Shown piece after piece: positions 1 to 8,206 of a stretch of DNA of 64,000 nucleotides. Origin of the DNA: Streptomyces aidingensis. Its GTDB lineage: Bacteria > Actinomycetota > Actinomycetes > Streptomycetales > Streptomycetaceae. The stretch is from contig NZ_FOLM01000004.1 in assembly GCF_900112355.1 (NCBI RefSeq), positions 124,001-188,000 on the forward strand. The letters run 5' to 3'. Positions within the stretch are counted from its first letter, which is position 1; each line of letters opens with the position of its first letter. Below the pieces are notes generated by a model that worked only from the letters and a program-made list of their open reading frames with translations, was not told the DNA's origin and searched no databases. The translations under genes and the position numbers were made by a program.

Positions 1-1046
1 TCGACGAGCACATCGATCTCCCGCCGTCCTCCGTCCTGGCGGAGGTGGTGGATGCGGGGACTGTGATCACTGAGTGGGAGTTCGGCGCGGAGCTGGGCGA
101 CGACGAAGGTGTCGATGAGGCGGCCGAGCAGATCGGAGTCGAGCAGGACCGCATCGGTGTCGGCGCCTGTGACGGCGCCGACCAGGGCGGGGTCCACCAG
201 ATAGCGCTTCGGGTGCTGTCCGAGCCGCTTGAGCCTGCTGCTGAACCAGGCAGGCGTGATGTCGAGAACGAAGAGGCTGCTCAGGAGATGCTCATAGGCG
301 AGGGCAGTCTTGCGGTCGACCCCGGCGGCCTGGAAGAGCGTCGTGTGCTCCACGACGCCGGCGGTGCTCAGGGCAAGCGCTTCGAAGTACCGGCGCAGCC
401 GCTCGGGGTCTCTGCGTGGCTCAACGGCGAGGGCATCCCGGGTGATCAGCTGCTGTACGTAGGAGTCGAACCAGCGGCGTCGGCCGCGGTCCGAGAGCCT
501 CAAGGCCGGCTCCGGGAAGTTTCCCCCGAGCGCCGCGTCGACGTAGTCGCGGATATCGGGCACAGGCTGCGGCAGGCGCAGCCCGGACAGTCCGGCCGTG
601 ACGAGCCGGTCGACAAAGGGCGGGCGTCCGGTCTCCCCCTGCTTCTCCCGAATGGTCAGGCCGGTCATGGGCACATGGATGACCCGCCCGGTACCCGGCC
701 AGGTGTGCGCGTCCAGCTCGGCACGTACCGAGCCGGTCAGGATGTACCGGCCCGGTCGTGGATCCGTATCGACGGCACGTTTGACGGCGCCGAGCACCTG
801 GAAGGCCTCCTGCCATTCGTCCAGAAGTACCGGCTCGGCAAGTCCCCGGAGCGCCGCGTCGGGGTCGGTACGGAAGACCTCGGCGACGCCGGGCTGATCG
901 AGGCGGATGACGGTGGCCGCGTGCTGCCGCGCGGTGGTGGTCTTGCCCGAGGCTCGAGGGCCGATCAGTGACACCGCAGGCACTTCCGCAACAAGCTCAC
1001 GGATGAGCGCATCGACCAGGCGAGGCTGGTAAGTGGGACGATCCAT
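1..1046 (-). CDS. AAA-type ATPase with DUF4143-like C-terminus (partial, runs off left edge)
   Basis: The gene starts at ATG 1046 and reads leftward off the window, so its last residues are missing. The N-terminal part has a clear P-loop (GPRASGKTTTARQ, about residues 26-38) and a Walker B followed by acidic residues (VLLDEWQEA). This matches the large bacterial family of ATPases that carry an AAA_14 domain followed by DUF4143. The end of the visible part reads HHLRQDGGRREIDVLV, the nuclease-like strand seen near the C-terminus of DUF4143 proteins. The cellular role of the family is poorly known. The gene lies outside the tRNA-Ser island, left of the leftmost att copy, and is probably old chromosomal sequence. 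About 348 codons are visible. Confidence 0.85.
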   Translation of the reverse strand, partial: MDRPTYQPRLVDALIRELVAEVPAVSLIGPRASGKTTTARQHAATVIRLDQPGVAEVFRTDPDAALRGLAEPVLLDEWQEAFQVLGAVKRAVDTDPRPGRYILTGSVRAELDAHTWPGTGRVIHVPMTGLTIREKQGETGRPPFVDRLVTAGLSGLRLPQPVPDIRDYVDAALGGNFPEPALRLSDRGRRRWFDSYVQQLITRDALAVEPRRDPERLRRYFEALALSTAGVVEHTTLFQAAGVDRKTALAYEHLLSSLFVLDITPAWFSSRLKRLGQHPKRYLVDPALVGAVTGADTDAVLLDSDLLGRLIDTFVVAQLRAELPLSDHSPRIHHLRQDGGRREIDVLV

Positions 1047-1341
1047 TCCTCGATCATCCCATTTCCACGCGCATGAACTTCCCGTTTTCACGCAGCTACG
1101 GCTCCCGCTCACACGCACGAGTGAATCCTGTCCGCACGCGCTGGGGTGGGGTTGCGCAAGGGACGATCTCCGCCCTCCGCAGGGCCTGCCGGTGCGAGGG
1201 CGGCAGGCGGCCCGTCTGTGGAGGGCCGGTGGGCGCTGCCCGGAGCGCAGGGGGTCGTCCGGGCAGAACAGTCCCTATGGGCAGCCTTTGAGGCCCACCT
1301 CGTGAAATAAGCGCGACCAGAACTGAGACCACGGGACGGCG
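1047..1341. other. Non-coding GC-rich spacer
   Basis: I find no convincing gene between the ATPase start and the tRNA-Ser relic. The short open frames here show no family features. One TGAGACCA motif lies at 1324-1331 next to the relic terminator. Confidence 0.4.
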
Positions 1342-1372
1342 AAGGGTCCGGCCGCGGGGCGGTCGGACCCTT
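1342..1372 (-). terminator. Hairpin terminator of tRNA-Ser relic 1
   Basis: An inverted repeat (AAGGGTCCG...CGGACCCTT) lies just beyond the 3' end of the first tRNA-Ser fragment. The intact tRNA-Ser and the second fragment have a hairpin in the same place but with different stem sequence. All three therefore look like tRNA 3' ends that kept their own terminator. Confidence 0.6.
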
Positions 1373-1447
1373 CGTTTCCGCTGGTCAGCGGTGGCGGAGG
1401 ATACGAGATTCGAACTCGTGAGGGGTTGCCCCCAACACGCTTTCCAA
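1373..1447 (-). repeat. att copy 1: 3' fragment of tRNA-Ser
   Basis: This is the 3' part of a tRNA-Ser gene: acceptor strand with CCA, T-arm, part of the variable arm, and anticodon-stem sequence. It is identical to the intact tRNA-Ser locus over 1373-1424 (52 bp, 21102-21153), including flanking sequence beyond the CCA. It then differs in the variable arm and matches again at CCAACACGCTTTCCAA. The 5' half is absent, so it cannot be a functional tRNA. It is best read as the outermost attachment site of an island integrated at the tRNA 3' end. Confidence 0.85.
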
Positions 1448-1571
1448 CTGTCCGCCCACCCGTCCACCCCCGCCCGCCGCCGTCCTGACCTGCGACGGAG
1501 CCGCCCTCTCCAGCACCTCCGTACGCCCCCGGACGGAGGTGAATGAGACCAAAACTGAGACCAGCCGACCC

Positions 1572-1994
1572 TCACTTGCCGGCATCGGGGCCGTACCACT
1601 GGAGGGGCTGTCCGGTGACGGCGGCGATGCACTGGAAGTCGCGGTCGCGGTGCAGCAGGGTCAGGCCCTGCAACTCCGCGGTGGCGGCCACGACGAGATC
1701 CACGGCGCCGGCACTGCGGTGCTGCCCGCGTCTGGTCAGCAGCTCCTGCACCTGCCATGCCCGGCCATAGGCGCGGTCGTCCACCGGCACCCAACCGAAG
1801 ATCTGCCGCATGTCCTCGATGCCCTGTGCCCGGTCCTGCGCGGACCGGGCACTGTAGAAGAACTCCAGCTCGGTGATCGGGCAGGTGGCGATGAGTCCGG
1901 CAGCGGCTGCCTGATCCCATCCGTACTGCTCGGCATCACCCCGCATGAACCGGGCCAGGGCACTGGTGTCGATGAGGAACTGCGCCGCGCTCAC
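1572..1994 (-). CDS. vapC: PIN-domain ribonuclease toxin, VapC type
   Basis: This 140-residue protein has PIN-domain landmarks: FLIDTSALARF at the N-terminus, ITELEFF with the conserved Glu, AVDLVVAAT with the third acidic residue, and HRDRDFQCIA near the end. PIN toxins are Mg-dependent RNases that cut tRNA or rRNA when freed from their antitoxin. The start codon overlaps the stop of the upstream antitoxin gene by four bases (ATGA), the usual coupling in vapBC pairs. The pair sits alone between the first two tRNA-Ser fragments, so it may have served to maintain the element. Confidence 0.9.
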   Translation of the reverse strand: MSAAQFLIDTSALARFMRGDAEQYGWDQAAAAGLIATCPITELEFFYSARSAQDRAQGIEDMRQIFGWVPVDDRAYGRAWQVQELLTRRGQHRSAGAVDLVVAATAELQGLTLLHRDRDFQCIAAVTGQPLQWYGPDAGK

Positions 1995-2209
1995 CGCCGG
2001 TAGTTCCTCTTGTCCTCGAAGAGGTCCAGGTCGAAGGCGCCTTCCTCGGCCGCACCGCGCAGCCGTGCCAGCGCCAGTGCCCTGCGCCGGTTCTCCAGCA
2101 CCTCCCGGAGGGCGGTGTTCACCGTCTCCTTCTTCGTACTGGTACCGAGAGCCCGGGCCACCTCGGCAAGCAGGTCATCATCAAGATCGACAACGGTCCG
2201 ACTCATCAC
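1991..2209 (-). CDS. vapB: Ribbon-helix-helix antitoxin, VapB type
   Basis: This protein of 71-72 residues begins MSRTVVDLDDDLLAEVARALG, typical of RHH antitoxins: a DNA-binding beta strand, then helices. The tail (residues about 48-72) is charged and probably wraps the VapC active site. Two Met codons are adjacent, so 2209 and 2206 are both possible starts. The AT-rich imperfect palindrome just upstream (GATATCAGTCGATATATC, about 2221-2238) is a likely autoregulatory operator. Confidence 0.85.
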   Translation of the reverse strand: MMSRTVVDLDDDLLAEVARALGTSTKKETVNTALREVLENRRRALALARLRGAAEEGAFDLDLFEDKRNYRR

Positions 2210-2220
2210 GACACCCCCAG

Positions 2221-2238
2221 GATATCAGTCGATATATC
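2221..2238 (-). promoter_or_regulatory. Probable VapBC operator palindrome
   Basis: The sequence GATAT...ATATC forms an inverted repeat directly upstream of vapB, in an AT-rich patch that stands out in this GC-rich DNA. RHH antitoxins commonly bind such sites over their own promoter. Confidence 0.4.
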
Positions 2239-2539
2239 AAGGGTACACCAGATGATGCATGGTAAAGCCCGGTCTCTCGAGATCAAAAAATGATGCATGC
2301 GGTGACGCAGACACGGGTCTCCCGTAACGAGAGTCTGGACGCCCGCCCTTCCCAGGCAGCGGCTCGCGGTGCCGTCGACGGGTGCTGGTCAGCGGGAGCT
2401 TCGCAATGACGGCTGCCCGTCGGCGCATCCCGGCAGTCAAGATCACAAAATGTGGCTATACAGGCGCTGACTTCGATCATCCGGCCCGGGAGCCTGGAGG
2501 GTGTCGGGCTGTTCCGTCCCGCCGCCCTGATCAGTAGCG

Positions 2540-2700
2540 GAGGTGCCAGCTTGGCCGAGCACGCCACTCACACCGACAACCGCGCGAGCTGCCCCGTCCT
2601 GCTGTGCAGCACCCTGCTGCGCGCAGCAGGACAGGAATGGTTCGAGCAGGGAGACGTCTGGGCCAAGGTCACCGAATTCCGTCCTGCCAGCGACGACCAA
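2540..2700 (+). pseudogene. Fragment of a SpaB_C-like lanthipeptide gene
   Basis: The translation (LAEHATHTDNR, then LLCSTLLRAAGQEWFEQGD and VWAKVTE) is a close copy of the middle of the complete gene at 20151-20954. Both ends are missing: the similarity fades upstream of about 2540 and stops near 2700. Like the complete copy, it lies just before a tRNA-Ser att site and terminator. It therefore looks like the leftover right end of an earlier or duplicate island of the same kind. Confidence 0.8.
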
Positions 2701-2729
2701 CCTCGCCGAGACTGAGACCAGACAGCGAC

Positions 2730-2762
2730 GTGGGCCGCGGCTGCAGTGCAGCCGGGGCCCAC
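2730..2762 (-). terminator. Hairpin terminator of tRNA-Ser relic 2
   Basis: An inverted repeat (GTGGGCC...GGCCCAC) sits immediately beyond the second tRNA-Ser fragment, in the same relative place as the hairpins of the other two copies. Confidence 0.6.
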
Positions 2763-2836
2763 GTTTCCGCTGGTCAGCGGTGGCGGAGGATACGAGATTC
2801 GAACTCGTGAGGGTGTGAACCCAACACGCTTTTCAA
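2762..2836 (-). repeat. att copy 2: 3' fragment of tRNA-Ser
   Basis: This is a direct repeat of the intact tRNA-Ser locus, identical over 71 bp (2762-2832 against 21102-21172), followed by one mismatch and CAA. It contains the CCA end, acceptor strand, T-arm, variable arm and part of the anticodon arm. With the intact tRNA it bounds the 18.3-kb main segment of the island. Confidence 0.9.
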
Positions 2837-3098
2837 CGCCCGCGTGGCCGTACGGGGGCGTTCGCGGGGGTTCGAGCGCCAGGTTAGACGGGGTGCGCGT
2901 ACAGAGACGAACCGGGGCGTCCATCAGCGCAATGGACAAAGAACAGGACAAGGAACAGCGCGGAAGAGCCAGGTTCGCTTCGGCGACTCGATCAGCTCTG
3001 TGGTTCGGGCCCACCGAAGTGGATCCTGCGCGATGATAAGCGCAGGGCTGGGGGCAGTTCGGGCAAAAGTCCAGGTCATACGCGGTCATTCCAGGTGA
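2837..3098. other. Non-coding segment with a diverged repeat
   Basis: No convincing gene is seen. Positions about 2862-2960 resemble 6392-6480 (shared blocks such as GGTGCGCGT and a GGACA...CAGGACA run), with small gaps and roughly three quarters of bases matching by eye. It may be the remains of an island end. Confidence 0.35.
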
Positions 3099-4568
3099 CT
3101 AGTACTACAGCCGGTGGTTCACGTGACGTGACGACGGTCGGCTCGTTGCTCCGTTCGTGGGACTGACACTGCCGCCGCAGGCGGTTGGAATGGGCGAGCT
3201 GGACGAGGCCGAGATCCGGGTGCTGGACGGGGAGTTGGAGGCGTTGTGCGCCTCGGTCGATGACGTGTTCGCGCGTCCGGCCTCGCGGGAGAACCTGCGG
3301 GCGATGGTGCGCGGGCTGCTGAGCGAGGTGCCGCGGAAGAACATGTGGCAGCTCGCCGAGTTCGCCTGCCACCCCAACCCCGACCGGCTGCAGGGCTTCC
3401 TGGCCAAAGCCGCGTGGGACGCGGACGAGCTGCGCGACCGGGTGCGGGACTACGCGGTCGCCGCGCTGGCCGGTCAGGACGCGGTGCTGATCTCGGACGA
3501 GACCGGGGACCTCAAGAAGGGCACCAAGAGCGCCGGGGTGCAGCGGCAGTACTCCGGCACCGCGGGCCGGATCGAGAACGCCCAGGTCAGTGTGCACCTG
3601 TCGTATGGTTCGAGCCGGGGCCGCACCCTGATCGACCGCGAGCTCTACCTCGGCAGGGCATGGGCCGGCACCACCGCCGAACACGAACGCCGCTGCACCG
3701 AGCAGGACATCCCACCCGAACGCGCCACCGCGGTGGCCACCAAACCGGAGCTCGCCCGGCGCATGCTCGAGCGCGCCCTGGCCGCCGGGGTGCCGTTCTC
3801 CTACTTCCTGGCCGACGAGGCGTACGGCCAGTGCCGCGCACTGCGCGCCTGGCTGGAAGAACGCCAGGTGCGCTACCTGCTCGCGGTGCCCAAGGACGAG
3901 GTGGTTCCGCTGCCGGACGGCCGGACCCGCCAGGCCCGCGAACTGTACGCGGTCGTGCCCGAGGAGGCGTTGGAGCGCCGCTCGTGCGCCGACGGCGCCA
4001 AGGGGCCGCGCGAGTACGACTGGGCCACCGTCCAACTCGCGCACACCGCCCAGGGGCTGGAGCGCCACCTGCTGATCCGCCGCTCCACCGTGCCCAACAA
4101 GAAGGACAAGAAGACCGGTCGGCTCGTCCGCGAGGTCGCCTACTTCCTGTGCCACACCGACCCGGGCACCACCCTGGCCGAGCTGGTGACCGCCGCCGGG
4201 CGGCGCTGGATGGTGGAGGAGTCGTTCCAGGTGGCGAAGGGGCAGGTGGGGCTGGACGAGCACGAGGTGCGCAAGTGGTGCTCCTGGTACCGGCACGCCA
4301 CCGTGTGCACGCTCGCGATGGCCTTCCTGGTCGCCGTCCGGAGCCGGCTAATACCCCGTCAGTCGCCGACGCCCGACACCCGACCGTGAACGAGATCCGC
4401 CACCTGTACGACCGGATCGTCCTCGCCCCCGCCCGCACCGCCCGGACCTGGCTGGCCATGCACTGGTACCGCTGGCGCACCCGCCACCAAGTCCGGGCCC
4501 GGGCCAGCCACTACCGCACCCGCGCGGCCCGAGCTCACTCACCGTGAAACCACCGGCTGTAGTACTAG
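3099..4568 (+). mobile_element. IS701-type insertion sequence with CTAG target duplication
   Basis: The element body is 3103-4564 and has terminal inverted repeats: TACTACAGCCGGTGGTTCAC at the left and its near-perfect reverse complement at the right (one extra base). Each end is flanked by CTAG (3099-3102 and 4565-4568), which fits the 4-bp target duplication of the IS701 family. One transposase gene fills most of it. Confidence 0.85.
3157..4547 (+). pseudogene. IS701-type DDE transposase, frameshifted near C-terminus
   Basis: The main frame (3157-4389, 410 codons) shows a DDE transposase: ISDETGDLKKGTKS with the first Asp, YFLADEAYGQCR with the second, and a Glu in WMVEESFQVAKGQVGLDEHE. 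The usual C-terminal block of such enzymes (NEIRHLYDRIVLAPARTA...) is present but in another frame, from about 4335 to 4547. A one-base change near 4335 has therefore replaced the true C-terminus with a short unrelated tail. A start at 3190 (MGELDEAEIR) is also possible. The enzyme may be inactive. Confidence 0.75.
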
Positions 4569-4621
4569 AGCAGTTCCCCATGGCGCCGAACAGGCCCGAG
4601 GAGAAGTGAAGGAGCAAGATC

Positions 4622-5188
4622 ATGTATGACTGCGAGGGATGCGGCCGTCGCCGCCGGGAGGGGCTGTTCTTCGGCTCAGGAAGAGAAGCGAAGTGGTGGT
4701 GCTCGCGGTGCCAGAGCGCCGACCAGAAGGAGCTGGCCAGCTCTCTCGATGACCGCTCCCGGGGCGTGCTCACCCGTGATGCCGACGGCGTGGACTGGCC
4801 GTACGGTCCAAACATCTACGTCCGAATGCGCGCGGATCTTCTGGACTGGGCTGACCAGCACGACCTGAAGAGTGGCAACACGGGGTGTTCGTCTGGGCTG
4901 CACTGGCTCGACAAGGGCCGCTGCGCCAAGAGGGAGTGCCACGACAGGCCGCGGGGTTCTACGACCACACGACCACGTGGCTTTCCCGGACCACCGGCAG
5001 GCCCGCACTGGTCTTCAACCAGCCGTACAAACCGGTGGACCCGGCCGAGGTCCAGGAGCTCATCAGCGAGTACCCCTCTCTCACGGCCGAGGTCGGGCCG
5101 GAGGGTTGGTACGGCTTCGGAACTCTCGGTGTCTACATCTGGAATCACGGCAACCGTGCCGGCGCTGTTTGGGCAGCCCGCTACTGAG
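4622..5188 (+). pseudogene. Unknown zinc-ribbon protein, one frameshift
   Basis: The first part (MYDCEGCGRRRREG..., WWCSRCQSADQKE) has two CxxC pairs, probably a small zinc ribbon. The frame is lost near 4869: the continuation EWQHGVFVWAALARQGP... to IWNHGNRAGAVWAARY is one frame over and ends at 5188. Joined, the product would be about 188 residues. I do not recognise the family. The stop codon has been altered by the IS630-type insertion (see findings), and the gene's hairpin terminator now lies beyond the IS at 6361-6385. An RBS-like GAGGAGAAG (about 4599-4607) precedes the ATG. Confidence 0.5.
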
Positions 5189-6347
5189 GTTGAACTCGTG
5201 AAGTCGTAGGGGCTGACGGCTCGTCGCCCGTGCGGTATCACCGGGGTGTGAGGTATCCACAAGGGGGCGGCTGACCGCCGAACGGCAGCAGTTCCGCGAG
5301 GGGTTACGGCTGCAGGCGGCCGAGCGATTCGCCCGGGGCGAGGCGAGCTCGGTGATCGCCAAGGACCTGCGGGTCAGCGTCCGCTCGGTGCAGCGGTGGC
5401 GGCAGATGCGGGACGAGGGCGGCCCTCGGGCCCTGCGGTCGCAGGGGCCGGCGTCGCTGCCGCGGCTGAGTGAGAAGCAGTTCGCCCAACTGGAGGCGGA
5501 GCTGGCCAAGGGGCCGGCCGCACACGGCTGGGAGGACCAACGCTGGACTTTGAGCCGTGTGAAGACGGTGATCGGACGGCGCTTCCACCTGACCTACACG
5601 GTCCAGGGCGTGCGCAAGCTGCTGGTGCGCAACGGCTGGTCCTGCCAGGTCCCGGCCCGACGCGCCATCGAGCGGGACGACGACGCCGTCGCAGGATGGG
5701 TCAAGGAGGTATGGCCCTGCGCGGAAGACTCGCGGCGGCCCGTGGAGCCTGGCTCGTCTTCGAGGACGAAGCCGGATTCTCCATGACGCCGCCGCAGGCC
5801 AGGACCTGGTCACAGCGCGGCCGGACCCCGGTGGTGCGCGTTCGTGGCCGCTCCCGCAGACGGATATCGATCGCGGCGCTGACCTGCTACAGACCCGGCC
5901 ACCGGTCCCGGCTGATCTACCGGCCACGCCGGGACGACGGCCGCCGCGGCGGCCGCAAGAGCTTCTCCTGGCGCGAGTACCGGGACCTGCTGACCGCCGC
6001 CCACCAGCAGCTCGGCGGCCCCATCGTGCTCATCTGGGACAACCTCAACGTCCACAAAGCTGCCGACCTGCGGCAATGGGCGGCAGCCCGGGACTGGCTG
6101 ACCATCCACTACCTGCCGCCCTACGCACCCGACCTCAACCCCGTGGAAGGAATCTGGTCCCTCCTGCGACGTGGCCGGCTCTCCAACGTCGCCTTCAGCA
6201 CCCCCGAACACCTCGTCCAGCGCATCCGACGCGGCTTACGGCACATCCAGTACCGCCCCGGCCTCATAGACGGCTGCCTCGCCGAGACCGGCCTGGTCAT
6301 CAGACCCACCTGACCAACCCAGCGACATCACGAGTTCAACCTCAGTA
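5182..6347 (+). mobile_element. IS630-type insertion sequence
   Basis: Inverted repeats CTGAGGTTGAACTCGTGA (5184-5201) and TCACGAGTTCAACCTCAG (6328-6345) bound a 1,162-bp element. It is flanked by TA dinucleotides (5182-5183 and 6346-6347), as expected from the TA target duplication of the IS630/Tc1 family. It holds one transposase gene read in more than one frame. Confidence 0.9.
5247..6313 (+). pseudogene. IS630-type DDE transposase, frameshifted
   Basis: Frame one carries the N-terminal helix-turn-helix (SSVIAKDLRVSVRSVQRWRQ) and continues to VAGWVKEVWP before stopping at 5786. Frame two (to 6313) carries the DDE core: LVFEDEAGFSM, LIWDNLNVHKA and PPYAPDLNPVEGIWS. The switch lies near 5740. 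Many IS630 elements have one uninterrupted gene, while others use programmed frameshifting, so this switch alone is ambiguous. A second break lies near 5265: a likely start at GTG 5247 (MRYPQGGG) runs into TGA unless a base is added in the G-run. Two breaks make an inactive copy more likely. Confidence 0.75.
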
Positions 6348-6360
6348 ACCGAGCGTTGAA

Positions 6361-6385
6361 GGGCTCCACCTTTAAGGTGGAGCCC
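6361..6385 (+). terminator. Hairpin terminator displaced by the IS630-type element
   Basis: GGGCTCCACC TTTAA GGTGGAGCCC is a perfect stem-loop. Without the IS it would lie about 15 bases after the TAA stop of the gene starting at 4622. Confidence 0.7.
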
Positions 6386-6502
6386 TCAGCATCGGGGCGT
6401 CCGCGAGCGTTCACGCGGCAGGCCAGACGTGGTGCGCGTGCGGTGGGGACCGTCGGCGCACTGGACACAGACCAGGACAGCGAGCGGCTCAGGTCATGTG
6501 GG

Positions 6503-7363
6503 CTACCCCCAGGGGTCAGCCCACATAACTTTCTGTACAACTTCCGGGGTGTTGATGGCTTTCCAAACAGGCGCGAAGTAACGATTATTAAGGTCGGCGA
6601 CCTTTTCATAATCGGTTACTACCTCGGTGAGATCTAGCCCTCTGTCTGCCTTGCGCATCGCCGCGTTCGTTAGGTTTGTCGACCCTTTGAAGGCTAGAAG
6701 GCCATCGACAATTACTAGTTTCTGGTGCGGTGCATCGAAATTGGCCTCCCGTGGGTTAATGACCTTGGCCTTCAGGTTAGGAGCTTCTTTGGGGAACTCG
6801 GTTAGCTCCACCCTCGCATGGTCTTCAACCTGCGAGACGAATCCATAAACAGGAGCTCTCATCGATGTCATCTTGAGGGCCCCAATCATGATATGGCTAA
6901 TTCCCCAACTCGCGAAGTGTACGAAGCTCCTGGCGCGAGACAGGACCTCGAAGAACAGTCGCATCGTCGGCCACGGTCCATCATGACCCCAGCCTGTACT
7001 TTGAGAGTTGCGCACCACTTCGGCGACCGTGCGAGCATGGGCGATCAAATCCTTACCCAAGCTGACAGACGCCCCCTGCTCATCGAGCCACTCAATAGCG
7101 CTGCGCCCATCAGTGTACTCGCCGTACACGTATTCAGTTCTGCACACAGGGCAGAACAGCCGATACTGTATCGGGCTGCCAGTATTTTCCTGTCGCTCGA
7201 AACTCAGTCCATTGATCAGACCTCGGCAGGTCGGACAAGCGTATCGTGGCGGGTTGAAGTCCAAGATGGAAGTAATGTCGAACCCCGGCACAGTGGCTCC
7301 CCCCACTTGAAAGCTCCGCCCAGTTGAGGACGGGAGGGGACGAGTGTACCGGGTGAGAGGCAT
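6503..7363 (-). CDS. Zinc-ribbon protein with a single phospholipase-D-like (HKD) domain
   Basis: I chose the ATG at 7363 (MPLTRYTRP) because GGAGAG lies upstream at a suitable distance; an in-frame ATG at 7384 is the alternative. The protein is about 286 residues. The N-terminal part has CPTCRGLI and FCPVCRTEY, a four-Cys zinc ribbon. The C-terminal part has one HKD motif (HQKLVIVDG, then GSTNLT), as in PLD-family nucleases and phosphodiesterases; with one motif per chain it would act as a dimer. The region is clearly less GC-rich than its neighbours, which suggests recent transfer. The gene lies 22 bases after the broken gene at 7386-7872 on the same strand. A defence or DNA-processing role is possible but unproven. 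Confidence 0.75.
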   Translation of the reverse strand: MPLTRYTRPLPSSTGRSFQVGGATVPGFDITSILDFNPPRYACPTCRGLINGLSFERQENTGSPIQYRLFCPVCRTEYVYGEYTDGRSAIEWLDEQGASVSLGKDLIAHARTVAEVVRNSQSTGWGHDGPWPTMRLFFEVLSRARSFVHFASWGISHIMIGALKMTSMRAPVYGFVSQVEDHARVELTEFPKEAPNLKAKVINPREANFDAPHQKLVIVDGLLAFKGSTNLTNAAMRKADRGLDLTEVVTDYEKVADLNNRYFAPVWKAINTPEVVQKVMWADPWG

Positions 7364-7385
7364 TGAGGAAACTCTCCGGTGCATG

Positions 7386-7872
7386 TCACGGTCTTGCCGC
7401 GAATGATTGGCGATGCGCGGATCCGGGCGCTGCTTCCACTGTTTCTGAAGTCGAGGCGAAGGTGATTCGGATGATGCTTGCCTTTACTCCAGACTGGGGC
7501 ACTGTTCCGGCAGTCTCCTCCGTCAGGTCGAGGACGGAGGGTGCCTCAAATTCCGGATCACCGAACTCGATGGTCGGTTGCACTCTCAGTGTGGAGGCGA
7601 TGTCCAGGGCTGCCTTGCGGGACGCGTACATGGTCTCCGTAAGGGTCAGCACCGTCGAGCGTACGAGTTCGACGCTTTCGTCATCGGTGTACGGGATCAC
7701 GGTGATGTCGTTATTGCCGAGGTGCGGCAGACCAGCCTCGCCGCAGGCGACTGGCGCGGTTCTGGTACTCCCCCTCCTCCCTGAACTCTTGCCCGGAAGC
7801 GGCTCGGCCTCGCCGGACCTCCTGTGTGACCTGGTCGGCAAGATCCGGCAGCTTTTCTCTCAGCTGTGCCAT
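7386..7872 (-). pseudogene. Unknown helical protein, frameshifted
   Basis: From the ATG at 7872 the frame reads MAQLREKLPDLADQVTQEVR and EFREEGEYQNRASRLRRG, then meets a stop near 7715. The neighbouring frame takes over with GLPHLGNNDITVIPYTDDES and continues to SFAARP at 7386. Both halves look like normal protein, so a one-base frameshift between about 7720 and 7770 is the simplest reading; a run of five C (plus strand) at about 7769-7773 is a candidate site. The open frame extends upstream of 7872 without a clear start. Joined length is at least 160 residues. I do not recognise the family. It is the upstream partner of the HKD gene. Confidence 0.5.
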
Positions 7873-8206
7873 GATGCGTGCGAACTCATCACTTCCGTCG
7901 ACAGGGAAACTGCCCTCCCTCGGTGTCCTGCGCAGAACTCTAGACAGGGCGACCGACAGTGGGGTTTTGAGCCCCGGCCACTGGGCAGTCGGGACCCTCG
8001 TTCACACCAGGCTGTGGCCCTAGTGCGGAGCGGCATGACGGCGTTGACCATGGCGCTTCTGCGGGGCGTGCTGCATCACGGCGTCTGAAGGAGTCGCCAG
8101 CACTACGGCATGGTGAGCACTCGTCCGTCCCGGGGGCGGACTTTTGCGTAGGACCATTTGCGGGCCCGGTCCCTGATAACGGCGAATGCCCTGACGCCCG
8201 AGCAAA
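7873..8206. other. Intergenic region with a small hairpin
   Basis: No recognisable gene. The upstream open extension of the broken gene occupies part of it (to about 8005). A hairpin (GTCCGTCC...GGCGGAC) with TTTT on the plus strand lies at about 8124-8146 and may act as a terminator. Confidence 0.35.

Noticed and set aside
6503-7872. DISARM-type DrmC or another named defence system
   Set aside because: Only a single HKD motif and zinc ribbon are seen; no helicase, methylase or other system partner is nearby.
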